DNA from: Alentia gelatinosa
Taxonomy: Eukaryota > Annelida > Polychaeta > Phyllodocida > Polynoidae
DNA length: 64,000 nt
Assembly (NCBI GenBank): GCA_950022655.1
Contig: OX465589.1
Location: forward strand, 25,225,626 to 25,289,625
Direction: 5' to 3'
Part shown: in pieces, positions 1 through 13,730 of the stretch
Layout of the letters: each line of letters begins with the position of its first letter
Numbering within the stretch: the first letter of the stretch is position 1
Position numbers and translations under genes: made by a program
The notes under the pieces: generated by a model
What the model was told of the DNA's origin: nothing
What the model saw: the letters and a program-made list of their open reading frames with translations, nothing else
Databases searched by the model: none

Positions 1-164
1 CATGCATTTCGATTATGTTATGCCTCACCGGTGTCAACCAGTCAGAATATAGTTTACATTGGAATCCATAGTTAATGCATGGTATACGACCCACGTTATT
101 CACCCGCCGTGTTAAACATCGATTATATGGGTGTCATTCATAATTTAGCTTCCACTCCAGTCTT

Positions 165-330
165 CGTATTCTGTACAAGTGTCTCACTGCGCTCTATGGG
201 AGAAGAATTCTTAACGGACTAGGCTTGGAGCCTTGAGAATCCACTAGCACGTCTTTAGCACTGGAGGCAGAGCAGTGGATGTTTCGTTAAGAATTTTTCT
301 CCATAAAGCACAGTCAGTGTACAGAATACG
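165..330. mobile_element. Foldback MITE-like element
   Basis: Left arm cgtattctgtac...gaagaattcttaacg (165-216) is the inverted complement of right arm cgttaagaatttttct...gtacagaatacg (285-330), with a unique centre. Non-coding. Confidence 0.75.
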
Positions 331-1435
331 AGAATGCGAGATCTTATGAGAGGGGTGCATGAACTACAGTTATTGGACTGATACATCACTTGTCTCGCAT
401 GAGTATTGTTCGGTAGTCTTCAGTTCTTCTTGTTCGAGGTTGGATGTAAAAGCCATCTTTCTGTCTATGGTATCATCAGTGTATTTACAAGTCCTCTTTC
501 TTTCGGTTTTAATTACCGATTGAAAGCAATGGACAAAACACGATCAGACTGATTTGATTTATGTTTGACTCTGTTTTTGTGGTATCTATGCATTGTCATA
601 TGTGTAGAAAATTCATGGAATTCACCTCTTGCACATGAAGAGCACTGAGGTTATGTAACTAGTGACAGCCTGCTGGTACCAGCCAATGTACAGCATTCCA
701 AAGCGAGGCGTATTCCGTCGAAGTGAAATACTTAAGTGAGTATCCCACCAGTTAGGCATTGAACAGGCCTTGAGCAGACCTTTTAGTTAGCCCGGCGCCT
801 GGCGACCTTGTCAGGAAAATTCGTAAAAATTCGTACCATGTAAAGACTTCTTCCACCACCCAAAAATGCCATACGATATGTCCCGAATCTCTGAGAAATC
901 TCTATAAACATTTCGTAAAGTATTGCCTACGATTTTCCTCTATTTTACTAAATCTCTCTGCAAATTTTAAATTTTTAACTTTCCCAGCGATATTTAACAG
1001 ATTTCGCTGTCGTCAGACATGCTGGTTCTCCTAGTCCGTCCATCAGACATGGAACTGACCTATTCGTTGTAATTGTCACTAGTCAGTTCGTGCAAAGCCA
1101 GCACTATTCCAGTCTCTAGTTTTATTGAAACATTTATGATCTAGATAATAATATATTAATGATATGTATATGTTTCATTTCTATCATCATAATTGATGTA
1201 TATCTAGTGCATTATAAGTTTCTAATGTAAAATATAGAAATAAGACAGTTTTACCAAAGAGCTGTACTGGGTACCCTCATTGAGCGAGAAATGGCAGTGA
1301 TCTCCAGAGTCTCCGACAAAATTTGGCCAATATATAATTATTATTTCAGGTTGTTTGTTAATATCCACAAAAAAGACAGAGAAACTGATTATGGTTAATG
1401 ACATTTTATTAGGGATTCAGTTGGACATCGAGATC

Positions 1436-1482
1436 GGGGGTGGGGTGGGGTGGGGGGTGGGGGTGGGGGGGGGGGGGGGGGG
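1436..1482 (+). repeat. G-rich tract (possible G-quadruplex)
   Basis: Runs of four or more G separated by single T, ending in a G homopolymer. Exact length may be affected by sequencing. Confidence 0.8.
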
Positions 1483-2444
1483 TTAATAAATAATGTTAAT
1501 GACTTCTTCAGGCATTAGGATGTTTATTATTTCATCTGATTATTACTTCTGAGATGACAAATTAGGACCCTTAGACATACACTACTGTAATATTAGAGGG
1601 GAACTTTGTTCCGGTGAAAGAAAGTCAGAGTTACGAGGTAAGGCTCAGAAATATCACTGCCCTCGGCCAAGGCTGCGGGTAGTAATTTGTCTGAGTCTTA
1701 CTGGGTTAATTTGACTTTATTTTACTAGTACTTGGTTTCCCAGTCCGATATACATTCAAATATCAATAAAAAGAATGGCCAACAAACCATGGCTGATCTA
1801 TATCGAGTGATTGCCACTTCTCTGCTTTTGTCTCGCTGGTATCCCGCTTGTGTCGTAGTGACAATGCTTGTTGCTATGTGACAATGTCACGGCGATGTTA
1901 TAGCTGCATCGATGTTGTATGTTTACATTTTGCAGGCTTCGAAATTGCGGTGATTGCGAACTAGACAATCATTCCTATTAAACTTTTATTCTTACATTGA
2001 TGTCCATCATGAGTTACCTCCATACTTACTTGTTATATAATCAGTACTATCGATGTCGTACTGAGGAGTTGCAGGGACTTATTTGGAATTTTGCGCTGGC
2101 ATCCAGAGGCGCATACTTGACGTTTAACACACATAAAAATGCAATAAGAATAAATTAATTGAATTTCAATAAAACTTCGGAAAGTGCCAATATTCAAACA
2201 AAAAAAAACCGGAAAAAAACAAATACAAAATGCTGGTTCATGTTTAATACATTCTTAATCTTTTTTTAAATGATATTTAAGGTGGAACCAGGTACAGCTT
2301 TGTCTCCTCTTGGGCTGCCCCCTGGTCTTGATTTAGTCTAAAGATGCGTCAGAAATTAATAGAAATGATAATCAGTAATCGTTCTGATAGTAATTATGTA
2401 CAACTTCTACATTGACAGTGACATCTTAGTGTGGGAATGGTGGT

Positions 2445-2530
2445 GGGGGGGGGGGGGGGGGGCGCAAGAATAGACTATGGGTGCCACCCCCCCCCCCCCC
2501 CCCCCCCCCCCCACACACACAGACACACAC
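2445..2530. repeat. G18 and C26 runs facing each other, then (AC)n
   Basis: A run of 18 G (2445-2462) is separated by 24 nt from a run of 26 C (2487-2512), so the strand can fold into a long G:C hairpin. An AC-rich microsatellite follows. Confidence 0.85.
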
Positions 2531-4110
2531 TTCATATGCGTGTGTGTGTTGGAGAGGAGATTCACATTTAGCTTTTGCTCAACTCCTGAATTAGATTAAA
2601 CACTACAAAGGCTTATGTATAATGAAATCGATATTCTAAGGTTATTCTTGAGAACTTAAGCCGATGGAGTTAGATACAAAGGGCAGATGGTAAGACAAAC
2701 CCATGTCACAACCTGCGTCCCCCCTCGCTCTTTGTTGACCATGGTAACAGTTACCATGGTAGCGGTATCGTTGAGTTGCTGAGGGAGGCCGCTACCTTCT
2801 GGGTCAGCCGGGGCCGGTGTCTAAGGCAGACTAAATATTGTGTGTGGTGGCGAGGATGGGTAAATATAGAGAATACTGACTTGTGTATCCTGCTAATACA
2901 TAGCCCTGACCCGCCGGTGTACTCTCTACATGGTATATACGTGTATACAACACGTATATATGTACGCCGTATACACGTGCTATTACCCATAGGGCAGTAT
3001 GGATGTAATCTTATCAGAGGTAATGCATTATAATACTACACTATGATAATATTATCAGTGTAACTTTCAGTTTGTATTACATCTGAGTGAAATTGCCTGT
3101 ATACTATAAAACCATGTAAAACAAAAAAAGGAGCGTTATTAAGCTTTTCGAAGATAATAGCAAATAAGCAACATACACTGAAAAGGTAAAATAAAAATGC
3201 GTGGATTCTCGCTTGAAAAGATGAGCTGGTGCACCCATCCAATTCGATAAGAGAACAGAACAAGGGTGAGAAGGTTTTTGCAAATGGATGAAAGAGCCCC
3301 CTCCCCCTCTTAGGCTTGGAGAAATGTTAGCCACTGAGAATTCTGTGACAGATAACACGTACTTGTCCTGTGCTGTCCTGCAAGGTGTGCGAGCCTATCA
3401 CAATCACAACTAGCTACTTCATAAATCAAAACAATTGCATTCAAATAGTAATATCATTAAGCATCAGATGTCACTGTTCAGAGCCGGTTGTATTGAAAAT
3501 GAGGTGTGCGCAATTATCTAGAGTGGGTGGCAAAGGAACAGGCCTTAAACATGTCCATCTTCAGTATCGTATTTACGTATATTATTTTAAAAAGATGGAT
3601 GAATCAGTGAAAAACCTTTATGATTTCATTTTATATTTGGTTATAGGGGATGGGGGTTAGGATATGAAGACGGTGAGTCAGGGGGCAGGGCTGTGTATCA
3701 GGTAGAAATCAAAACGTGGGGGCTGAGATCGTCATGAACCGATCACCACGCCCCCTGGTGACGTCATTGCTTAACTGTAACCGATATAAACGACCAAGTA
3801 CAGCACTAGAGAGAATGGAGGTTAGCTTTAGTTCTATCTGATAAAAGGTCAGAGGAATACAAGCTTCCCATCAGTATGTAATGCGAAATGGCGCACTTGC
3901 ATACTGCAGTGTCAATACACAAAGAGGAGACGCGAATAGAGCTGATCGCTGTATAATCGGCCACATTTACTGTCGCTAGAGTTTGATGTATGGTTCAGTC
4001 TGCACGAATTGATACCAACTTGACAATGCCATTGCATCACAGAAAATAAGACTAAGGAGTCACGGCAGCCTGGGTTAGCATCCTACGTGAACCTCTGTTT
4101 AAAACTGCAG

Positions 4111-4170
4111 CGGCGTGGTTCAATCGGTAATGTTTATGACTTCAGCCACAGGGTCTGGAGTCCTACAGTG
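4111..4170 (+). mobile_element. tRNA-derived SINE head, degenerate
   Basis: cgtggttcaatcggtaatg looks like a Pol III A box, and gggtctggagtcc about 30 nt later like a decayed B box. The cloverleaf is not intact. Confidence 0.4.
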
Positions 4171-5099
4171 TTGGACCCTCATCTTATAACCATAGATTAC
4201 ATCTCACAGTTGATAAGCGCTGACTGCTAAGCCCATATCAAACTGAAATATATTAGCATTTAGCATGGGCAACATTACTAAGAAACTTGGGTGGTACATG
4301 AAATATTCCCATCAGTAGTAGGCTATTGTGGACTGTTTCTCTACCATTGGTCAAAGTATCACAGGAGGCTGAATAATCATGATGTTTGGTGAAGGTCGAG
4401 ATTCCATACTACAAGGAAGCAAACGCGCAATGAGGTTTTTCTCTCATGGACCAAGGCCTATGCTAGAGCTTGATCATAAGTGATAGTCCGGAAATGGCTA
4501 GTGCTAGCAAAATAACACTGACCCCAATATTGAAAGGAATCATCTTATATATCGTAACATATGAGTCTGTTGGAGGAATACGTCCCCTCTTTTGTATTGC
4601 GTAAATAGTTAAATTTCTCAGGGTAATTTAGCAACACTTTGATTTGCTAATTAAGAGTGGCTTTAAGTAGCATTCCCACCTTTTCATATTATCGATAAAT
4701 TGGCAAATACTTTAGGCATCTTGATTACAAATGGTAAGTGCCAATGGGTGATGTAGAGTTATCCCCTCAGAGGGAGGGCTATACCCACTGCATCAGGAAA
4801 TATATATTTATATCTCTTCGCAAAGTCATTCTATGTTATGAAGTGAATTTATCGGGGTTTGGGGTAATTGTTTAAATTTTGGTATCTTTTGGTATTTTCA
4901 ATACCTGGAGAAGGAAACAGGCTTTCGGGGCAGGTCATCATAAAAGCCACCAGTGGTTCTCGTACGTGCAGGTTGTCAGATTAAATAGGAAAAAAACAAT
5001 AGGATCCCCAGAGTCAGACCGAACCTAGGTCTATAAAACACGCATAGTTTACACGCCTCCACTTAACCCCTGTGGCCTCGTTTTTTGGACTCTAACGTG

Positions 5100-5400
5100 T
5101 CGCATATCTGTCATGCGCACTCAACTCAGTACGTCAGATTCGCAGTGCATGCTGGATCAAGTTCCGGGGGCGGATTTCGCTGGTCCCCCTCGTGCTACCC
5201 ACCGCAGGAGGCACCGCTGGGGGTCACACGCCGGAAACCAGCCTGATCTAGGCCATGTGACGTGGGGTCAGTTCTAGGAATTCGCGGAAGGCGCGCGTGC
5301 CAGGAAGTTGAGAGGGCGTTGTGGTGGGTGGGACTGGAAGGCGGAGAACCTACGTCATTGGTCTCTCACTGAACGCGCAGCACTTTAATCTGCTTCACTA
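5100..5400. other. GC/CpG-rich patch in the upstream region
   Basis: A locally GC-rich stretch (gcgcgcgtgcc, gggggcgg, repeated CpG) stands out from the AT-rich surroundings. A 43-codon ORF from 5149 crosses it but resembles nothing. It could be a promoter or CpG patch; I see no convincing exon. Confidence 0.25.
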
Positions 5401-5617
5401 GAAATACCCTGCTGTTAGCACTTGTAGGTTTACTCCTAGAAATCCTAGAAATATGGAATCATTGCTTTCAGTAGTATCGGCGGAATGGCTAAGATCTTAT
5501 GCTATAATAATAGCCAGTGTCAGATGAGGCATAAGACAGACCTTTAGACAGAGGAGTGGGCCTGAGACTTTTACCATTCACAAACGAGTGTATTGCCGAT
5601 TGAGGTATTCCGTCCAG

Positions 5618-5925
5618 CTCACTGATTGACTGACTGACTCACTGACACACCAACTGACTTACCGTCTGACTCACTATCTTACTGACTCATTGACTCACGA
5701 AGTGAATTACTGACTGACTGAATTACTGACTGATCACAGGATGACTGATAGACGTACTTCGTCATCGACTGCTCTGCTTACTGACTGATTGAATAACTTG
5801 ATGCCTCATTGCCTCGCTGATTGACGAACTACTGACAGATTGACTGACTGACACATCAACATACTAATTGAATGCTCTACTGACAGACGAACCTATTGAC
5901 TAACTGACTGATTAACTGGCCAGGC
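5618..5925. repeat. Degenerate CTGA/TGAC minisatellite
   Basis: Irregular repeats of actgactgact and variants over about 300 bp, interrupted by short insertions. Confidence 0.8.
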
Positions 5926-6765
5926 ACTCAGTCATTCATTCGTCAGAGATGACAACTTTTCACTTTACCATATAAATCGGCTTTTCATTTTTGTTAATTA
6001 AGCCACATCAATAAACAGCAGTACTGCACCCAACAAACCCTCAGCCCCTAGCAGTGGCTAACAAAGACAGGTATTCCATATTTTCTAGTCCACGTTGAAA
6101 ATAAGTTTCAGTTTATTCTGACCCCAGCTGACATCCCTGAGTTTTGTTTTTATATCAAATGAGCTCTCAAGAAAACTGACTATTCGATGGAAGAATACTT
6201 ATTGGATGAACATTTTTACATGACTTTCATATATAATATATATGCATCAACAAAACCAAAAAGTATGTGCTAGTAGAAATCCTTAAGAGCTCAGAGACCC
6301 TATACATAGAGAGTGGGAGGTCTGAGGGTAAACTCGGGTAATGAAAACCACATTGGGCAGACCTTACCCCGTGTATGTGAGGGTAGAACGAGTACCATCG
6401 CCAAGAGCTATAAACTGGAGGAAGTAACCTGTAATGCTGCACTACTCTGGGATATCATTTCTTGACTTAATCGCCGTTAAAATAGTCCCTTATGCATTGC
6501 GGAGTAATACGTTCATATTGCTTTAAACGAGTCTTGACAATTTTTCTGATTCCTATCTTCATATTCATATGGCTTAAAATAATGAGTTTTTTGTGAGAGA
6601 AGGAGCAATGTGGTCCATCATTTTTGTGTAAGAATAGAATAGATAATACAGACTGGTGTCGCTTGACATGGGTCTTGTCATGATTCAACCCTCTCACCAA
6701 TCCAAACAGGATGGAGACTCTTTGAAGACTGAACAGAGTTGTGCATTTCAACTCAACTAGTCTTT

Positions 6766-7460
6766 TATTATCCACCTAATACAAAGTGTCCATAGTAAAC
6801 CTATAGGAACTCTGTATCGTCATACCGGGCGCATACAGATATGTTGTATGCTCCAGGCTGCAAAAAAAGGTGCATACGGAAAAACAGTGCATATAAAAAA
6901 AATAATGCATAACTAAAGTGAACTAAGATCGGCACCCCACTAATTGGATAAGGGCGGATGATTTCAGATAAAAGTGATCGTATGCTTCTGGGAGTTGACC
7001 CTACGCAATATCCTCGCATGCGCTTAGGTATTACTACGCGTCAACTCCTCAGAGCATATGGCCGCTTGTATCTGAAACCAGTCAATATTGTGTATGTATA
7101 CATTAGTCACTTGTTGTTCTATTATCCACCTAATACGGAGTCTCTATACTAAACGTATAGCACCTACAGATCGCTACTGAGTAGAATACGGGAAGCCGTA
7201 TTCTACTCAGTAGCACACGGAAAGAAGATTCCCTAGCATAAAAAGTAGTGCATGAGAAGATCGGCGGCTATTTTGCCTTTCTTTGATGACCTATATTTGA
7301 AATTCTGGATGATAAATACAATATTATCATGATTCTTATCACTACGCAATATCCTTGCATACGCTCGGATATTGCTACACATCAACTACGTGGAGAATAC
7401 GACCTTGCAAATCAAGATCATGGTAATATTGTGTATTTTTAGACCAGTTTTCGACACTGG
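6766..7460. mobile_element. Cluster of MITE copies related to the element at 58951
   Basis: ttatccacctaatac occurs at 6768 and 7120, with cggagtctctatactaaacg and ctactgagtagaatacggga following the latter. The same sequence in reverse complement ends the element at 59310. An internal palindrome (agtagaatacgggaagccgtattctact, about 7180-7210) and gagaatacg...gatcatggtaatattgt at 7390 complete the similarity. Confidence 0.7.
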
Positions 7461-8684
7461 TGGAGAACACCAGACTTCCATAAAAGTAAGACCATCATGA
7501 TTAAACTGTCACCCCAGCAACAGAGCCTTGTTGTGGTGTCAAACTCTCCTATACTTTCCTGTCCAGGAGAGACGGCAGCTGATCAAGCAGATTCTTTGTG
7601 ACAGACACATTGATATAGCACTTCGATGGTTTATCATAGTTAGCTTTATTTTCTATTTTCCCTTTGTCTTGCACCTTCATCGTCTCATCTACTTAAATGA
7701 AGGCGTAAAAAGGGAAGGTGAATAAGGAAAACAAAGCAACTATCTTCTAGATTGGGGTTTTATTTTTTGGGGGGTCATCTATGCTTTTGCTGCACTTAGA
7801 GTCATACCACAGTTTTAAGGAATCTATGAGCTGAGGACATACAGCAAGTGAAACAGCGGCATGACTGAGACGTGAACCCTCGACCACAGAGTGTGCAGTT
7901 CAGTGCACGACCTCCTGCTCCACACTACTTGACTATAGTGTGCACAGTACTGTTCATAGTTAACCTGGAAGCCCTGACGAATGAAGGTCGTTCCGGTCGT
8001 TGGCACTAGAACAGTGTTTAGTCTGGGTCCTCCTCATGTTTGTGCTCTAGCACTGTTCTGCCGATGTCATGTAAAATAATATACCGACTGATTCGGTATC
8101 CTGTGGAGAGGTTAATATATCGGGGGCATCTAATTATAAGCATCATTTCCAAGCTCTTTCTGGGTTTTTTTTCAATTTGCTCTGTCAAAAAGTGACATGT
8201 CGTCTAATTCATATTCCTTATCTGATGATGTATGCCACAACATCTAATAATCAAGAGAAAATGATAGAAAATACCCCCCCCCCCCTATTATTATTATTAC
8301 CTACTATATCTAAAACGGTAGAATTTTGTGATATCCGCTTGGAGTTGCTGCCGTACATAGAGACAAAGTGAACCAGACCTAGGCATGGAGATTGAAGATC
8401 CACGAGAGTGAGAATCTCGTGCAGTTCTTAACTGAATCCTGCTACTCTTTTTTGTGTTTGTCTACACAGATGTACTTCTATCCTTAGGATTTGTTTCTAG
8501 CCATACTGAAAACATGATTTAGAACTGTAGTTTTCTAATCTACCTTTCTCGTGAGAAACCAATGAGATTACATTTCGCTGGTTCCCTACCATGGTTCTGG
8601 TAGCCCTTTCAAAACTCCGCTGACAACATCCCCCCACCCACCACCACTCCAGCCACCACTCTAAGTATTTGACTCGCTCCAGAC

Positions 8685-8760
8685 ATCTAGCTCTGTGGAG
8701 CAGTCAGCAGAGTGTTCGACTAGGGATGCGGGTGTAGGGAGTTCGTCTCCCGTATTGGCT
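8685..8760 (+). mobile_element. tRNA-derived SINE head
   Basis: tagctctgtggagcagtcag resembles a tRNA D-arm/A box and gggagttcgtctccc a T-arm/B box, in tRNA-like spacing. No full acceptor stem, so a SINE rather than a functional tRNA. Confidence 0.5.
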
Positions 8761-11700
8761 TTTGACTTTTCGGGTTTTTTAAAAAATATTTTCCCCCCTA
8801 AATCGGACCCGACGAAGTCGCTAGATATTTTTTTAAAACCTTTATTTAGACTGGAGCGGACTCAGACTTACGCCTGGTTTCAATGTCCTTCCAGTTTACA
8901 TTCTTTTAACATTCTCTCATCTTTGGCAATTTTATGAAGCAACATATTTACAGATTCAGAATAATTATACATATATATTAGTAAGAGTTTTTGCTTTAAA
9001 TCAGAGTACAATAATCCTAGTTTGGTTTAGTTGGGATTATTGGTCATTTATACAGTAGCAAATGCCAAGATATCACAATGAAAGCAAACCTTATGATAAT
9101 AGAATGACAGAAAAGGGAGACAGTTCAGCAGAATAACTGGTTATTGATCTTTGGTCATTAACTCCGGTGCTCAGTGTCGCTATAAAGGGTCAAAGTAATT
9201 AAGACCACGAACACACGTTTTGATATCGCTGCTATCGATAAACATCGATACTCTATTAACTGCATGTGAATTCTAGTTGATAAACTATCAAAATAAACTG
9301 GCTATATTATAGAGTAAACTGCCCTCATAGATAGGAATCGTCCAGAACGTACCGGTAGGCAGGCTGGGCTCATTTTAAGCGGGGATGCCGCACGTGTTTG
9401 AGACCTGAGATTGATCCTGTTCTTAATCCCCCTGTGAGCACGTCGGGGGTGCATGTGGGAGGGGGTGAGTGGATGTGGGGGTGCAGGTAGAAGGAGGCAT
9501 CGTGAGGGCGGGTACAGCCGCACCCCTCGCTGCCCTGCCCAACCCTGCCTCGCCCTGCTTATGGGCGCCCTGTGAGAATGAGGCTGGATCAGTGATCCCT
9601 CTCTCCTTCTACGTCAGCGTCTGCTTGTGTAAAGGGTCTGAGAGCTGAGATATATTCCTAGACGATCACAAAAAGTCTGAATTCTGTGTAGAGGTCACGA
9701 ATAGATGAACCATCTGGGAGTGACCTTTTAAGTCCTAGACTCCAGAATCCAGTACTCGCAACAAGTATCTTCACCTATATTAAATATGAAAATACATACC
9801 TGCAGAAACTGAAATTTAAAGAGGGCAACATACACTCAAAGATGGTGATAGAGAATGCAGGCAATTGTTGTTTGCCTTATTCACTAACACTATTGAATAG
9901 TATGGTTTGGTTATCTGCACCAAGACGTCTAAGCCATCCCCGATATATTACACGTGACAGATATTTCCATTTGTTCTGACCCAACTGACATCCCTGGATT
10001 TGAGGGATATCGAATTCTGTCACTTTTACAATTGACATATTTGTCACACATCTATCTCATTTCTGAAACCGGGAATCAAACAAGAAACATTTATTTGGCT
10101 ACTCACTCGTTCCCAGTCATAAGTGATGCTCAAGCAGCGAACCAGGGGTAACTCCAGAGCGGTTTTACTCATAAGAGGCCAGGAATCTTCACATTCTGCT
10201 GAAATGACGAATTCCTTTACCGACGAACTAGCTGGAAATACTGGCGCGAGTTTTCACTTGGTAAAAGTTGTCTGCCTGCTGATCTCACTGAAGTCAGACT
10301 GAATAAGACTTGAAAAAAAAGTGATCGGCTGCTGTTGCCAAGCGCGATATCTCAGTTTTGCTTTGGACCATACGGTAGTCACCGATACACATAGATCGCA
10401 TTTGAATTAAAATACCGGCGGGCAATTACATAGACGTATTGGGAGAAATAGTAGTTTTTGTATGATAATTTTCTGTTAAAGGCACTATAACTTTGGTGTC
10501 TATTTAGATATCGAAAGGTGATTGTCAAGTCTTGTATCTGGTTATGATGTTGTTGTTTCTGGTAGTGACGGATAAAATAAGACAAAGTGTATGAAGTCAC
10601 AAACAAATAAAAGATGGCAGAACTATATATTTCTCGTAAGCCTACACTGAATTACCCCCATGTTTGCCAGAGCTGCCACCTTTAAATCAACAATAGAAGC
10701 CACATCAATCGACTTTTAGATCTTTGAAGATGTTAGACTGTGTCAAATATTAGCGTCGAACGTTGGTTAATGAATACAATTTGAACTGGTTCCGGTATGT
10801 ATTTGTGTTTATCTATGGCAGCTCTGTCTGTAGCTACTTTTATTTTCCTCTATGCGTTTTGCTGCAACTCAAACTCTCATATATGGAAATTACGCATCTG
10901 ATATTGTGTCAGGGACATGGATTGAAATTATCCAAGAAAACGGATAACATTTAAAAAACATAAACTTTAGCTTTTTGTAATCTGCGATATAGCTAATCGG
11001 GCGTGGCATAGATATGTATGATAGCAATGGCAAACTCGTGTTTGTCGGATTTATAAGTTATGAGTGAGAGGTACCATAAATTCAGAACCATGCTCGTGTA
11101 TGATAAGGACTGCTGTGCTATGCATGATGAATCGCCTTCCCAACTTCATTCGACGAATGTCTACTAGCAATAAGAGCACAATTTCTCTTCTGTAGCTACC
11201 TACCCGTGTACAACTGTCCCCTATTCGCCACGCATCTCGATATTGCAGGTCTAATAGTATAGATAATGAAGCGTGTTGTAAAATTCATGTTCTGTTAGTT
11301 TCACACTTCACAAAAAAGTCTCTGAGAATGACGGCTCATTACCTCAAAAACGCTATTAACGCGCTCATAGTAAAAGCATAAGTTGTTGATACAAATATTA
11401 AGTTTTGTACTACTATACTGTTGCATGGCCTTTAACCATTAAAGATAGCCAACTACATTGAACATAAATATCCTTCGGTGGGATTAGACATTTCCTTCCG
11501 GCATTATTCCCATGTCTATGCTATAACAGGTATGGGGTAGTAGGATACTGCCCCAATGATATTGCTGAAGATTACGGTTTTAGTGCGTGCTATACTTCCG
11601 TACGACTAGCTGACCTGTGACCATTGATTGTGACAAGCTATCATTGGTGTTGGCAAAAAGACAGTTCTGTGTTGTTGGACCAGCTAGTTAATTAATGGTT

Positions 11701-11962
11701 ATTAAACTCCAAATAAGTGACAACTTTTGTAATTGTCCTCTTAACTGAGAACCTGCTATTGTATGCGCGTGTACTTTCAATATGAAATGAATTACTGCAA
11801 TTCCGTACAGGATCCACGTTTCCATCCCAAGATACATTTTTCGTGCATTACGTTTTTCTCGGCGTGTCATGAAAGGTTAGCCTGTGTTTTAGCCGCTGAT
11901 GTCACTACTAGGTGTAGCTCCGTCTATCTCAGTCCTGGTTTATGGGAGTCGCTCCAGCCGGC

Positions 11963-12030
11963 GGGGGCGGGGCGGCACCTGGCGGGGTATTTATACACTA
12001 GGCCGAGTTCGCCGTTCTGAGCTGCTCAGT
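11963..12030 (+). promoter_or_regulatory. Candidate core promoter: GC box, TATA-like element, TCAGT
   Basis: A GC box (GGGGGCGGGGCGG, 11963-11975) is followed by TATTTATA at 11988-11995 and a TCAGTC initiator-like motif at 12026-12031. It lies on the + strand 2.8 kb before exon 1 in otherwise AT-rich DNA. It could start the main transcript; an additional coding exon would still be needed. Confidence 0.35.
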
Positions 12031-12604
12031 CATGGGGCACCAAGTGTCAATGTGATTGTTAAAAAATAAGGCAGTAATCCGTATGTAATTCTATTGCAAG
12101 GGAAGGAAAAAATTTGAAGGGACCACATAGAACGAGATATTATCTTTTGAGTCCCCCCATACATGTTCGGTTATAACGATTATCCAAAAACGTATATCGT
12201 CCAAAGTTAAAAAAAGTGTGCCATACCTGAAATAAGTATGAAAAGGCTATTAAGCCGCGCTTGCTGTCGACTAGGAATCATAAGGTCACTGGGCAGAATC
12301 CCCAATATGCCACTCTACAGCCGACATGATTGTCATTCTCATCCCATCAATTTAACCTCTCCATTACTTAATCCTGGTTGTTTTCCCATGAAAAGGGCAC
12401 AAACAAACCAAAGTTAAAGAAGCTTTGAACTTCTTATGAGGTGCACATTGAAATGAGTGGTTTAGAGAAAAATTAGGAAAACCATTAAGAAATACACTGG
12501 TTTTTAATTTCACACATTTCTTAGCTATATAGAGGAGACTGAGGTATGCTAAGTTACAGAGAGGTCAGGGGAGGACTAGTTTTGTTTGTGGTGGATCTGA
12601 TGTA

Positions 12605-12646
12605 ATGAGTTTTAGGAATGACAGAAGAACGAGTCCTCACACAGTG
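12605..12646 (+). CDS. Weak candidate 5' exon upstream of exon 1 (14 codons)
   Basis: ATGAGTTTTAGG opens MSFRNDRRTSPHTV and ends GTG|gtaagt, a perfect donor, in phase 0 as required by exon 1. It does not resemble the VAVQAGDS N-terminal block I recall for vertebrate CCDC141, and no RNA evidence exists, so it is only a possibility. Confidence 0.18.
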
Positions 12647-13682
12647 GTAAGTGGGGCTGGGAACTTGTAGGGGTAGGTGTTTAGAGTGAGAGAACGGGCG
12701 GTATGTGAAACGTGCTCTACAGGATTGAGCCTACACCTCCATACCAAATTACAACATACCAAAGTACACCCAGGAAAGCATCACCTTTGCCAGCGCAAAG
12801 CACGATCTCTCTCTCTATATATAAATATAAAGAGTTCATATTCCGGTAGTCAGATAGTAAAGGCAATAAATGTATTGTGATCCCATTGATAAATACATGT
12901 TTAAATCTGTGTTCTAATAATCTGAGGCTCTAGAATGCCAATAATTTATATGTTTGTTTTCCTCGCTGATGTGATGCCCAGACAACTATCGCAACAGCTG
13001 GGGTATGAACCTACATGCAAATTCCACTATTGATATAACTATTATTGAAGGCCACAGATACTTTAGTAAGTGAGGGGGGGAGGGGTATGCCTCATCCAGT
13101 CTTCTCTGTGTGAAGATATGTGCATGAATTGGAAAACAAGTTTTGTTTAATAGTATAGATAATAGTAGGCCTACTGCTTGCCGTGACATGATCCTGGCGT
13201 AAGCCCCCATAAGCCCAGCATAATCAGAATAGAAGTGTTTCAGGGTAATACAAAATATATCTGAATGATAATGGGAAATCCATTACAATGGTTACGGCGT
13301 AAACCAAAGCATTGACAATTGGTACTTATATCAATATATATCTATTACTCTGATTAAAACTGGAGTCCATGGCAGAATCTACTGATACTTGGTCGCACAT
13401 CCAGGAGACAGCGTAAACTGGCCAACTTTCCCGTGCAATTGATTTCGGGTAGAAACTATTTCTCTATCGTTCTTGTCAGATTATGACGGTAATTAGATTC
13501 CCTGTCATAACTTACACCTAGACTTTTATAGATATTTAACATATGTACATGAAGCTCACCAAGTTATATACTGCTTGCTGCTGGACATGATTACTAAAGA
13601 CATTTTTTACCGAAGTCGATTATCTGTTTATTGGTTTGAGACTTATACATATTTGAGTAAAGTAAACCTAAGTAAGTCTAAA

Positions 13683-13730
13683 TGAACAAATTGGACGTTA
13701 AACTACCCAAACAAACAAGCAACAAATAAA
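13683..13730 (+). mobile_element. SINE/LINE 3' tail
   Basis: ttggacgttaaactacccaa followed by an AAAC/AAAT run, almost identical to 56150-56190. Confidence 0.6.

Noticed and set aside
5149..5277. 43-codon ORF in the CpG-rich patch
   Set aside because: No similarity and no donor in a useful phase; kept only as a GC-rich patch.
12032..12055. ATG just after the promoter-like block
   Set aside because: Only seven codons before a stop, and the possible donor leaves a phase that exon 1 cannot accept.
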